DNA of 64,000 nt from Stenotrophomonas sp. SAU14A_NAIMI4_5 (GTDB taxonomy: Bacteria > Pseudomonadota > Gammaproteobacteria > Xanthomonadales > Xanthomonadaceae): NCBI RefSeq assembly GCF_003086795.1, contig NZ_CP026003.1, positions 1,632,777 through 1,696,776 of the forward strand. Direction: 5' to 3'. How positions within the stretch are numbered: position 1 is the stretch's first letter; every line of letters starts with the position of its first letter. Position numbers and translations under genes: made by a program. The notes beneath the pieces are model-generated. The model did not search any database, had not been told where the DNA came from, and was given only the letters and a program-made list of their open reading frames with translations. Shown piece by piece: positions 56,059-63,941 of this stretch.

Positions 56059-56507
56059 GATGAAGGGTATCTGCGTGCGGTGGAAGCGCGGCTGCGAAAC
56101 CCCTGCCACGCACTGATGACGGACACCGCGCACAGGGCCAGGAACAGGCTCAGATCCAGCAGCAGCAACCACAGCAGGTGTGTGCCGTAGACCGGCGATT
56201 GGTGCATCGCGCCCATCGCGAACGGTACCGACCACGTCAGCAGCAGCGCAAAGGCGATCAGCAGGCGCAGCCAGAGCCGACGCCATCGCCATGGGCGCAC
56301 GATCAGCATGACAACCGCGATCTCGATCGTGCTCATCAGGGCAAAGATCGCAACGGCGCGGATGGGATAGGGCTGCACTTCGCCGGGTTCCAGCCAGCGC
56401 TGCATCCAGTAGTCGGTCTGCGTACCGGCATGAATCAGCGCGGCCATCACGGCCAGCCAGATCACGACTGCCGCCAGGTAGTACAAGCGAGTGCTGCGAT
56501 CACTCAT
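56055..56507 (-). CDS. Hypothetical four-helix membrane protein
   Basis: 150 aa with four membrane helices (LYYLAAVVIWLAVMAALIHAG, VAIFALMSTIEIAVVMLIV, LLIAFALLLTWSVPFAMGAM and a Leu-rich segment near 120). No family recognised. ATG 56507 (MSDRSTRLYY) has AGGAG upstream within the previous gene. It overlaps the upstream membrane-protein gene by 8 bp, so the pair is an operon. Confidence 0.65.
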   Translation of the reverse strand: MSDRSTRLYYLAAVVIWLAVMAALIHAGTQTDYWMQRWLEPGEVQPYPIRAVAIFALMSTIEIAVVMLIVRPWRWRRLWLRLLIAFALLLTWSVPFAMGAMHQSPVYGTHLLWLLLLDLSLFLALCAVSVISAWQGFRSRASTARRYPSS

Positions 56508-56904
56508 GCGCGGGCTCCTTGCGCGTGCTCCAGGTGGTAGTGCGCGCAGCGAAGCGCATGCTCGCGGCGATCGCGGCAAGTGCAAGCACGCCTGGCCCGA
56601 CGGTGAAGTACACCATGCGCAGCGGGTTGTTGTGCATCAGCGTCCAGGTCGCGAATGCGAGCGGGATGGCCAGCACCAACAATTTCGCTGCCAACGGCCG
56701 CAGTACGGCGATCAACGGCTGTGCGCCGAGGAACAGCACGAACGCGTAGTACTGCGCGAGGCCCAGGCCGATGTTGCCGTGCGAGCTGAAATCAACATGA
56801 TCGCGATACCAGTTCATGCCCAGCGGCATCAGCGTCCAGTAGAGCGCGGCCACCAGCAGGTGCAGCAGCAGGGAGATCAGCAGGGATTTGCCGTGCAGGA
56901 ACAT
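56500..56904 (-). CDS. Hypothetical membrane protein
   Basis: 134 aa with about four helices (SLLISLLLHLLVAALYWTLM, LAQYYAFVLFLGAQPLIAVL, LAAKLLVLAIPLAFATWTLM, MVYFTVGPGVLALAAIAASM). ATG 56904 (MFLHGKSLL) is chosen over an upstream in-frame ATG because the residues between are Pro/Arg-rich and unlike a membrane protein start. It is first of a small operon between two tRNA-Gly genes. Confidence 0.65.
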   Translation of the reverse strand: MFLHGKSLLISLLLHLLVAALYWTLMPLGMNWYRDHVDFSSHGNIGLGLAQYYAFVLFLGAQPLIAVLRPLAAKLLVLAIPLAFATWTLMHNNPLRMVYFTVGPGVLALAAIAASMRFAARTTTWSTRKEPAHE

Positions 56905-57034
56905 GGGCCGAGGCGTCCGGGCGGGGCAGGGAACCCCACCGCGCAAGGCCCGGATCGCGGTGCGTGAAGACTGTTGACGGCGTGAAGGAATTTGGACACA
57001 ATAGCTCTCCTTCGACGCAGGTCGAACGGAATCT

Positions 57035-57110
<76 letters not shown>

Positions 57111-57118
57111 GATTCTAC

Positions 57119-57142
57119 AGGGCCCCGGTAGGGGCCTTGTTT
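57119..57142 (+). terminator. Terminator after tRNA-Gly copy 3
   Basis: GGCCCC-GGTA-GGGGCC followed by TTGTTTTT. Unlike those after copies 1 and 2. Confidence 0.8.
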
Positions 57143-57252
57143 TTCTCCCGCCTCGGCAAGGCGGGGCACGTTGGGCCACAAGGCTTTGCGCGCAGTCAGA
57201 AAGGTGAAATCGCTGGTGTGTGTTCCGGATTTCCGGTACCATGGCGGCTTAC

Positions 57253-57328
<76 letters not shown>

Positions 57329-57393
57329 GTTTCGACAGGCCCCATCGCGGGGTTTTGTCATGTCAGGGGCATCGTTCCTGGCCGCAGTACGTT

Positions 57394-57467
57394 GGCCTCA
57401 TGGCAGAGTGGCTATGCACCGGATTGCAAATCCGTTTACAGCGGTTCGATTCCGCTTGAGGCCTCCA
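57394..57467 (+). tRNA. tRNA-Cys (GCA)
   Basis: 74 nt with encoded CCA. Acceptor GGCCTCA/TGAGGCC, anticodon loop ATTGCAAA giving GCA, T-loop GTTCGATTC. It is followed by the terminator AAGCCCTGAC-TCCG-GTCAGGGCTTTTT. Confidence 0.97.
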
Positions 57468-57472
57468 ATTGA

Positions 57473-57502
57473 AAAGCCCTGACTCCGGTCAGGGCTTTTT
57501 CT
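57473..57502 (+). terminator. Terminator after tRNA-Cys
   Basis: AAAAGCCCTGAC-TCCG-GTCAGGGCTTTTT, a perfect 12-bp A/T-flanked stem. Confidence 0.9.
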
Positions 57503-57588
57503 TTGCGCGGCCCCCTGCCAAACCGCACTGCTGGCCCGCAGACGCCCCTGCTAACGTCCGCCGTCACACTCAGGAAGAGGGGCGGGCA

Positions 57589-58155
57589 GTGCGCGCGTTG
57601 GCAATCCGGCAGGCAATCTACCTTCCCCTCGGTGCAATGTTCGCCGCAATCGCGTTCGGCTTCACCGTGCCCGGCTACAGCTCGCTCTCGCAGCACCTCA
57701 GCGAGATGGGGCTGATGCCGGGCCTGCCGGCAAACATGTTGACGGCCTGCATCGCGGTCAATGGCGCGGCCATCATCGTCTTCAGTCTTGCGCTGCTGGG
57801 CTGGGGCCGCCGCTTCGCACTCACCGCGCTCACCTCCATGCTGTTCGGCGTGGCCATGCTCAGCAACGGGGTGTTCACCACCGGCAGCCCGCTGCACGGC
57901 ATGTACTCCATCGGCATCTTTTCCATCCTGACGCCGCTGTTGTTCCTGGTTGAGCTCGGTGCCGATGCCTCCAGGCGCATCGCCTGGGTGGCACGCGCCG
58001 CTTCGCTGCTGGGCATGGCCTATCTCTGGTTGATGCTGTCGGGCTTCGATCCGCAGCCCTGGCACGGGCTGACCCAGCGCATCGCGCTGTTGCCGGCATT
58101 TGGCTGGTACACGTTCGCCGCACTGGAACTGCGACGGCTGTCCGGCAGCAGCTGA
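57589..58155 (+). CDS. DUF998 family membrane protein
   Basis: 188 aa with about six helices. The sequence AIRQAIYLPLGAMFAAIAFGFTVPGYSSLSQHLSEMG with a conserved Ser-rich turn is the DUF998 pattern. The GTG at 57589 follows AGGAAGAGG by 8 nt; the frame extends back to the tRNA-Cys terminator but that part is not protein-like. Function unknown. Confidence 0.78.
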   Translation: MRALAIRQAIYLPLGAMFAAIAFGFTVPGYSSLSQHLSEMGLMPGLPANMLTACIAVNGAAIIVFSLALLGWGRRFALTALTSMLFGVAMLSNGVFTTGSPLHGMYSIGIFSILTPLLFLVELGADASRRIAWVARAASLLGMAYLWLMLSGFDPQPWHGLTQRIALLPAFGWYTFAALELRRLSGSS

Positions 58156-58180
58156 TGGTGTGTCTGGTTACACTCAAGGC

Positions 58181-59089
58181 ATGAACCAGATCGACAACTT
58201 CCGCGGCGCACTGCTCGGACTGGCCTGCGGCGATGCCGTCGGCACCACGGTGGAATTCAAGCCGCGCGGCAGCTTCACCCCGCTCACCGACATGGTCGGC
58301 GGTGGCCCGTTCAATCTGAAGCTGGGGCAGTGGACCGACGACACCTCGATGGCGATGTGCCTGGCCGAAAGCCTGGTGCGTTGCGATGAATTCGATACGC
58401 GCGACCAGATGACCCGCTATGCCAACTGGTATCGCAACGGTTACTGGAGCGCGACCGGTGAGTGCTTCGACATCGGCATGGCCACGCGCGCGGCCATCGA
58501 CCAGTTCCTGCTCAGCGGGCAGCCGCTGTCGGGCAATGAAGACCCGCGCAGTGCAGGCAATGGCTCGATCATGCGCCTGGCGCCGGTGGTGCTGCGCTAT
58601 GCCGGAACGCCGGAACTGCCGGCGATGGCCGAGCTGAGTTCGCGAACCACCCATGCCACGCGCGAATGCCTGGATGCATGCCGCTTGCTGGCAGCCGCGA
58701 TCGAGCGTGCGCTGGATGGGCAATCGAAGCAGGCCGTGCTGGATCTGCGTGACGTCCCGGTGCAGGGCGAGCGCCTGCAGCAGATCGCCGCCGGGCAGTA
58801 CCAGCAGGCAAGCCGAGAGCAGATCCGCGGCAGTGGCTATGTGGTGGACAGCCTGGAGGCGGCGTTCTGGTGCTTCCATCGGCACGACACGTTCGCCGCT
58901 GCGGTGCTGGAAGCGGCCAACCTGGGCGACGATGCCGATACCACGGCCGCGGTGCTCGGCCAGTTGGCCGGTGCCTTCCATGGTGCGGCCGGCATCCCCG
59001 CGCACTGGCTGCAGGTGCTGGCGATGCGCGCGGAAATCCAGGTGCTGGCCGATGCGCTTTACCAGCGCAACCAGGCCGCGCACGCGTAG
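58181..59089 (+). CDS. ADP-ribosylglycohydrolase family protein
   Basis: 302 aa. The DraG-type metal-binding elements are all present: GLACGDAVGTTVEF, GQWTDDTSMAMCLAESL, SAGNGSIMRLAPV and ANLGDDADTTAAVLGQLAGAFHG. The family removes ADP-ribose from proteins or small molecules. No ADP-ribosyltransferase gene is nearby, so the target is unknown. ATG 58181 begins MNQIDNFRGALLGLA. Confidence 0.92.
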   Translation: MNQIDNFRGALLGLACGDAVGTTVEFKPRGSFTPLTDMVGGGPFNLKLGQWTDDTSMAMCLAESLVRCDEFDTRDQMTRYANWYRNGYWSATGECFDIGMATRAAIDQFLLSGQPLSGNEDPRSAGNGSIMRLAPVVLRYAGTPELPAMAELSSRTTHATRECLDACRLLAAAIERALDGQSKQAVLDLRDVPVQGERLQQIAAGQYQQASREQIRGSGYVVDSLEAAFWCFHRHDTFAAAVLEAANLGDDADTTAAVLGQLAGAFHGAAGIPAHWLQVLAMRAEIQVLADALYQRNQAAHA

Positions 59090-59104
59090 CTGCCTGCGGA
59101 GGCT

Positions 59105-59533
59105 TCAGCCTGGCAGCGGGGTCTTCGTTGCAAGCTTCTGCAGGAAGCGCGCGCTGTCGATGATCGCGCGACGGTGCAGGCATTCACCGATCAATCCGCC
59201 TTCGTCCTCGCAGCGCACCTTGAACAGCAGGGTGCGCCCTTCAATGGCGACCAGCTCCACCTGCGCGCTCACCCGCATGCCTTGCGGCGTGGCCGCGACA
59301 TGGCTGACATCGACGTGCGTACCGACCGTTGCCTGCCCGGCGTCGAGATACGGGGCCAGGGCCTGGATGCAGGTCTGTTCGATGAAGCCGATCATCATCG
59401 CCGTGGCGAACACCGGTGGCATGCCGACGAAGCCGGGCCAGTCCGGCGCCACGTTCGGTACCAGTTGATTCGCCGAGACCACCTGGGACGCCTCGAAGCG
59501 CACGCCTGGCTGCAGGGAAACAATCGTCGTCAT
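59105..59533 (-). CDS. FlK-type hotdog thioesterase
   Basis: 142 aa. Single hotdog domain. T44, E52 and H78 (FATAMMIGFIEQTC and GTHVDVSHVAATP) match the order and spacing (8 and 26 residues) of the catalytic triad T42, E50, H76 of fluoroacetyl-CoA thioesterase FlK. This family hydrolyses small or toxic acyl-CoAs; the real substrate is unknown. Its start overlaps the methyltransferase stop (ATGA), and it is last in a MarR-methyltransferase-thioesterase operon. Confidence 0.85.
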   Translation of the reverse strand: MTTIVSLQPGVRFEASQVVSANQLVPNVAPDWPGFVGMPPVFATAMMIGFIEQTCIQALAPYLDAGQATVGTHVDVSHVAATPQGMRVSAQVELVAIEGRTLLFKVRCEDEGGLIGECLHRRAIIDSARFLQKLATKTPLPG

Positions 59534-60282
59534 AGCCGTCCAATCCGCATGTTGATGGGCCAGAAAATCGCGCGGCGCTGCAGCGGGTCGCCCCACTGCG
59601 CGGCCAACGCTTCCGCGTAGGCCTGCAGCATCGGTTGCTGTCCGGCTTCGCGCGCGCGGCGCACCGCCGACCAGGTGCCGAAGTAGCCGAAGGTATCGGC
59701 GAGGGTCCAGTTGCGCTTGATGGCCAGCGGCGGGTAGTCGAACTCGGCGAAGGGGAACTCCAGTTCCGCATAGCCACTGTCGACCTGGCGGCGTTCGGCC
59801 GGCCAGTACGCGCCGAGGTCATCGGCGTAGAAGCGGGCGAAGCGCGGCTGCAGGTCGGGCTCCAGCTGCGGTGTGGCGTAGCTGATGAGTGCGATGACCG
59901 CTCCCGGAGCCGCCACCTCGTGCACCTGCGCGTAGAACGCCGGCAGGTCGAACCAGTGCGCGGCCTGGGCAACGGTGATGAGATTGGCGCTGCCGGGTGC
60001 CACGGGCAGGTGTTCGGCCGAGGCCTGCTGGTAGCTGACACCCGCCGCAGGAGCGGCGCTGTGCAGCTGGTCGGCGCTGGAGTCCAGGCCCACGACCGCG
60101 TCGAAGTGCGGGGCGAGCAGGCGGGTGAGCTGGCCGGTGCCGCAGCCTACGTCCACGGCCAGCGCGTGCGTGCTGCAGGCCTGCGCCAGGAAGTCGGCCA
60201 GGGCAGGCGGGTAGTCGGGGCGATGTGCGGCGTAGGCGCTGCCACCTGCGTCGAACCAGTTGGTGGGAGTGGCGGCATTCAT
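59530..60282 (-). CDS. SAM-dependent class I methyltransferase
   Basis: 250 aa. Motif I VDVGCGTGQLTRLLAPHF, then VVGLDSSADQLHSA and AEHLPVAPGSANLITVAQAAHWFDL, typical of small-molecule or UbiE-like methyltransferases with the family-typical AAHWFD. The substrate is unknown. ATG 60282 overlaps the MarR gene's stop, and the stop overlaps the thioesterase start. Confidence 0.88.
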   Translation of the reverse strand: MNAATPTNWFDAGGSAYAAHRPDYPPALADFLAQACSTHALAVDVGCGTGQLTRLLAPHFDAVVGLDSSADQLHSAAPAAGVSYQQASAEHLPVAPGSANLITVAQAAHWFDLPAFYAQVHEVAAPGAVIALISYATPQLEPDLQPRFARFYADDLGAYWPAERRQVDSGYAELEFPFAEFDYPPLAIKRNWTLADTFGYFGTWSAVRRAREAGQQPMLQAYAEALAAQWGDPLQRRAIFWPINMRIGRL

Positions 60283-60746
60283 GGATGCAGTCCTCGCACT
60301 TCGGTCAGACGCGCGGCGAAGCCTTTGTGTTCCAGTGCCGATGCCGTGGCCTCCAATACGTCCAGCAGGGGATGGCCGATCTCCGCCTCCAGCGTGCCGA
60401 TCGCCTCGAATACCAGCGACCAGTGCGGCTCCAGCCGGCGCAGCAGTGCGCGACCGTCGGCGGTGAAAGCCAGCGCGCTCTTGCGTGCGTCCTCGGCCAT
60501 CGGCAGGCGTTCGAGCAGGCCCTGCTGGATCATCAGGCCGACGGTCTGGCTGATCGCGCCCTGGGTGAGGCGGCTGGCGTCGGTGATCTCGCCTACGGTG
60601 CGGGCGCCACCGGCAATGGCGCGCATCACCGGGGTGTAGCGCGCGCGGTAGTCCAGGCCCATGTCCCGGTAGACCGTTTCGGCCCCCTGGTCCACGAGTT
60701 CGGCGGTGTAGCGGAGCAGTTCGCCCAGTCCGACAGTTCGATTCAT
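60279..60746 (-). CDS. MarR-family transcriptional regulator
   Basis: 155 aa. Winged HTH around residues 45-110 (ARTVGEITDASRLTQGAISQTVGLMIQQGLLERLPMAEDARKSALAFTADGRALL), as in MarR proteins. It is first in its operon. ATG 60746 has no Shine-Dalgarno sequence (GCCTCTT precedes it) and its promoter's -10 ends 8 bases upstream, so the mRNA is probably leaderless. The palindrome in the promoter spacer predicts autorepression relieved by a small ligand. Confidence 0.86.
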   Translation of the reverse strand: MNRTVGLGELLRYTAELVDQGAETVYRDMGLDYRARYTPVMRAIAGGARTVGEITDASRLTQGAISQTVGLMIQQGLLERLPMAEDARKSALAFTADGRALLRRLEPHWSLVFEAIGTLEAEIGHPLLDVLEATASALEHKGFAARLTEVRGLHP

Positions 60747-60753
60747 AAGAGGC

Positions 60754-60782
60754 AATATGCATTAGCGCTAATGCATGTGCAA
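60754..60782 (-). promoter_or_regulatory. MarR operon promoter with 20-bp palindromic operator in the spacer
   Basis: On the minus strand, -35 TTGCAC (60782-60777), 17-bp spacer, -10 CATATT (60759-60754). The perfect palindrome ATGCATTAGCGCTAATGCAT (60757-60776) fills the spacer and touches the -10. A repressor bound there would exclude RNA polymerase. The predicted start of transcription is at or within two bases of the MarR ATG at 60746. Confidence 0.65.
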
Positions 60783-60902
60783 GCGTCACCAATCTCAAAC
60801 CGGGACGACATGAGAAGGGGGTATGGTCGAGCTTCGGTATTCGGGAGCAGCAATGGCACGCAGGGACATGCAAGACCGCATGCAGCACGCGGCAGGCCAG
60901 CG

Positions 60903-61172
60903 ATGAGCAGATCCACTGCGGATGTGCGCTGGCTGACATTCCGGCTCAAGAACGGTCAGTCGATCGGGCCGGATCAATTGAAGGACGGCTGGGTGATCGC
61001 GGCCGAAACGCGCCATTGCGGCGTGCGCCGTGAGAGCATCGAAGGCTCGGGCGTGGTCTACGCCCTGTATGGGCCCTCCGATCTGCCATCACCGCGTCGC
61101 GCTGAACTGCGCATGCGCGATTTCCTGATGCGCTCGGGCTACACCTTCACCATGGGCACGCTGGGCGGCTGA
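60903..61172 (+). CDS. Small hypothetical protein
   Basis: 89 aa, soluble (VRWLTFRLKNGQSIGPDQLKDGWVIAAETRHCGVRRESIEGSGVVYALYG), with no known domain. The ATG follows CCAGCG. The sequence is balanced and protein-like, and codon use matches neighbours. Function unknown. Confidence 0.55.
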   Translation: MSRSTADVRWLTFRLKNGQSIGPDQLKDGWVIAAETRHCGVRRESIEGSGVVYALYGPSDLPSPRRAELRMRDFLMRSGYTFTMGTLGG

Positions 61173-61201
61173 CGCCGCCCGCTGCATCTGCGCGGCTGCG
61201 C

Positions 61202-61966
61202 TCAGGGGCGCACGGTCAGCACCTGCCCGATGCTGCCGATCGGGCCACGTTCGTCATGCAGCACCGTGCTGGTCAGGCCGATGCCTTCGCTGCCGAACGA
61301 CACCGAGGTGTCGAAGCCCAGCCAGTCGCCCTGCGGCGTGCCGAACAGGTGCACGGTCAGGTCCAGGTTGGGGAACGCGATGTCCTTTGGATCGGCGCGT
61401 ACGGCCATGCCGTTGGACAGGTCGAACAGGGTGGCGGCGCGGGCCAGCGGGCTTACCGTCTCGCCGTCCAGCAGCGGCTGCTTCGCGCGTGCCCAGTAGG
61501 TCGCACGGCCGGGGCCGTGGTCATCGCGGCGGATCTGCACGTTCTCGATGAAGCCGCCCGGCCACACCGTCGCCGGATCCCATTCGGGCATCGTGTCGGC
61601 AGCTGCGATGCGCGCCAGCGGCGTGCCGGCAATCGCCGCGGTATCGTTCGGGCGCATCAGCCACGCACGCACGCGCAGGGCGGCGCGGTCCTGGTGGCTG
61701 AGGGTGGCTTCCACCAGTTCGATGGTGCGGCCGCCGCGCAGTATCTGCACGTGTGCGTCCATCGCTTCGATCGGAATGGTGCCGAGGATGTCGTAGGACA
61801 GGCGGCCGATCAGGAAGCCGTGCCCTCGCGCCGCGGCGTCGCGTTCCAGGTGGTGGGCCAGCAATCCCATCGCCGGGGCGATGTGCTGCTCGTTGGTGTT
61901 CCAGGCGCCGCCCACGTGTGCGGTCGGCAGGTAGCGGGTGTCGCTCAGTCGTTCGAAGAAGGCCAT
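61202..61966 (-). CDS. TesB-like double-hotdog acyl-CoA thioesterase family protein
   Basis: 254 aa. Two hotdog-like repeats; RLSDTRYLPTAHVGGAWNTNEQHIAPAMGLLAHHLE begins the first, and FGTPQGDWLGFDTSVSFGSEGIGLTSTVLHDERGPIGSIGQVLTVRP is the typical end of TesB/YbgC-like two-domain acyl-CoA thioesterases. ATG 61966 (MAFFERLSD) is the family-like start. The substrate is unknown. It is the second thioesterase within 3 kb. Confidence 0.85.
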   Translation of the reverse strand: MAFFERLSDTRYLPTAHVGGAWNTNEQHIAPAMGLLAHHLERDAAARGHGFLIGRLSYDILGTIPIEAMDAHVQILRGGRTIELVEATLSHQDRAALRVRAWLMRPNDTAAIAGTPLARIAAADTMPEWDPATVWPGGFIENVQIRRDDHGPGRATYWARAKQPLLDGETVSPLARAATLFDLSNGMAVRADPKDIAFPNLDLTVHLFGTPQGDWLGFDTSVSFGSEGIGLTSTVLHDERGPIGSIGQVLTVRP

Positions 61967-62028
61967 GGGCTCACAGGGCAGTGGAATGAAGTGCGCGACG
62001 CGCACTGCGCCGTGCCTCCATCGTAGCC

Positions 62029-63114
62029 TCAGTGCGCGGAAGCCGCCTTCAGTGCATCCACCACCTGCGCGCCGGAGAAACCGCAATGGCCTTCGCCGAC
62101 GGGAGGCAGTACATGCAGTTTCGATGCGCTGCCTGCACGTGCCACCAGCTGCGGATACACCGCCTGCATGCGCGGCACGATGCTCGGATCGTCATGGTTG
62201 AACTGGATCACCAGTGGCCGTTGCAGCGCACCGTTGAGTGCCAGACGGTCGCGCACGTACGCCTGCCCCACGGCTGTGCCCTGCACGCGTTGCACGCCCG
62301 CGTTGAAGGCCGCGTCGTCACCGAAGCCGCTGTAGACGATGCCGATGTTGCCGGCCGGCATGCCACCGGCGCGCTTCGCCAGTTCGTGCAGGACCAATGC
62401 GTGCAGGCTGATCGCACCGGCAAGTGCATCGGGTGCGACCTGCAGCCGCGTGGCCAGCTGTGCGGACTGTGCCGGACGAGTCGCCAGTGCGGCAGCGATG
62501 CCCTGGTACAGCGCCATCTGCGGCAGCGCGCCGGCCTCGCTCGACAGCAGGCCGCCGGCCGGCAGGCCCTCGGCCTTGGGGAAGAAGTAGTCAAAGGCCA
62601 CCAGGGTGGTCAGCAGATCCCCAGCCAGCACGTCGCCGGGCAGGTTGGCGCCGCACAGCGAGACGCCACCGGCATAGCCCTGCGGATGGCGCTCCAGGCT
62701 GGCCACGGTGACCGCGCCGCCCATCGAGAAACCGAGCATCCAGGTGCGGCGCACGTGCGTGAGTTCGCCCAGTGCGTGCTGGCGCAGGCGCTCCATGTCG
62801 GCCACCGCATCGGCCACCACCCAGCCCTGGCTGGAGTAGGCACTCTGGGCGACGGCATAACCGGCATCGAGCAGTGCCTGGGTGCTGTCTGCAGCCGCCA
62901 TCGGCGTCTCGCGCGGCACGCCCACCGGTTCATAGCCATGGGCCAGCATCACCAGCTCGCCGTTCCACTGCGCGGGAACATCCAGCCGCCAGGGGGCGCC
63001 CTGCAGTTCACCGCTGAACGTGCGCGGCGCTGGCGGCGCGGCCGCGTGCAGGGTGCTGGTGGGAAGCAGGCCGATCGCCAGGACCAGGGGGAGCAGGGCG
63101 CGCATCGCAGTCAT
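62029..63114 (-). CDS. Secreted alpha/beta hydrolase
   Basis: 361 aa. Signal peptide (MRALLPLVLAIGLLPTSTLHA). The nucleophile elbow is GFSMGGAV, an acid lies in NHDDPSIV and the His in GEGHCGFSG. ATG 63114 (MTAMRALL) or ATG 63105 (MRALL) could start it; the second has GGA 8 nt away. It probably hydrolyses an ester or peptide in the periplasm; the substrate is unknown. Confidence 0.8.
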   Translation of the reverse strand: MTAMRALLPLVLAIGLLPTSTLHAAAPPAPRTFSGELQGAPWRLDVPAQWNGELVMLAHGYEPVGVPRETPMAAADSTQALLDAGYAVAQSAYSSQGWVVADAVADMERLRQHALGELTHVRRTWMLGFSMGGAVTVASLERHPQGYAGGVSLCGANLPGDVLAGDLLTTLVAFDYFFPKAEGLPAGGLLSSEAGALPQMALYQGIAAALATRPAQSAQLATRLQVAPDALAGAISLHALVLHELAKRAGGMPAGNIGIVYSGFGDDAAFNAGVQRVQGTAVGQAYVRDRLALNGALQRPLVIQFNHDDPSIVPRMQAVYPQLVARAGSASKLHVLPPVGEGHCGFSGAQVVDALKAASAH

Positions 63115-63365
63115 CCGTGCTGGGGTGCGCCGAGCATAGGGCCTGGGGGCGGGGCACGCGCGCTGCGCTGCCGCAGGATGTTGCGCGGCGTGGTGCCGCC
63201 GATCTACCCTCGGTGCATGGTCATCAAGCGCACCGCGTCGATTATCCGCATTCCCCACGGGAAGGCGGGGTAGCGCGCGGTCGCCACGGCCATGCAACCC
63301 GCCACGGGAGGGCGGATTGCATGGTCCTCTCCCCCGGGCATTGGATATCCCCGAGGAGATCAACG

Positions 63366-63902
63366 ATGCAGACCGCTTCACCCGCGCACGCCACCCCGAC
63401 CCTGCACCTGGTGTGCGGCAAGATCGGTGCCGGCAAATCGACCCTGTGCAGGCAGCTGGCACAGGCGCCCGGCACGGTCCTCATCAGCGAGGACGCCTGG
63501 CTTGCAGCGCTGTATCCGGCGCAGATCCGCTCCGTCGCCGATTACCTGCAGCGCGCGGCCCTGCTGCGCGATGTGCTGGCTCCTCACCTGCGGGCGCTGC
63601 TGCGGGCGGGGGTGTCGGTGGTGCTCGACTTCCCGTTCAACACGGCGGCCACCCGCGCTTGGGCGCGCGAGGTGTTCGAGGCGGTCACTGCCGCACACGC
63701 GCTGCATTTCCTCGATGTGGATGATGCGGTGTGCAAGGCGCGGCTGCGCGCCCGCAACGCGCGCGGCGAGCATCCGTTCCGGGCCAGCGACGAGGAGTTC
63801 GAGCAGATCACCCGGCATTTCGTTGCGCCTGCGCAGGAGGAGGGCTTCCAGGTGATCCGCTACGCCGCCGACGGTTTCATGATCCCGGATTCGATACGAT
63901 AG
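63366..63902 (+). CDS. P-loop kinase, AAA_33/zeta-toxin-like
   Basis: 178 aa. Walker A GKIGAGKST near residue 18, then DFPFNTAATRAWAREVFEAV and ARNARGEHPFRASDEEFEQITRHFVAP, resembling chloramphenicol phosphotransferase- or zeta-like kinases that phosphorylate small molecules. GAGGAG precedes ATG 63366. There is no antitoxin gene beside it, so a toxin role is not supported. Function unknown. Confidence 0.8.
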   Translation: MQTASPAHATPTLHLVCGKIGAGKSTLCRQLAQAPGTVLISEDAWLAALYPAQIRSVADYLQRAALLRDVLAPHLRALLRAGVSVVLDFPFNTAATRAWAREVFEAVTAAHALHFLDVDDAVCKARLRARNARGEHPFRASDEEFEQITRHFVAPAQEEGFQVIRYAADGFMIPDSIR

Positions 63903-63941
63903 GTCGCATCAGTCATCATCTGCTTGATCCGGAGTCCCGTC

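Noticed and set aside
58181..59089. ADP-ribosylation toxin/immunity system
   Set aside because: Only the hydrolase is present; no ADP-ribosyltransferase or secretion partner is encoded next to it.
63217..63273. Short frame MVIKRTASIIRIPHGKAG between the hydrolase and the kinase
   Set aside because: Only 18 codons, no ribosome binding site, no coupling to a neighbour.
63366..63902. Zeta-type toxin of a toxin-antitoxin pair
   Set aside because: The P-loop kinase fold fits, but no antitoxin gene is adjacent and the nearest upstream gene is a divergent secreted hydrolase.
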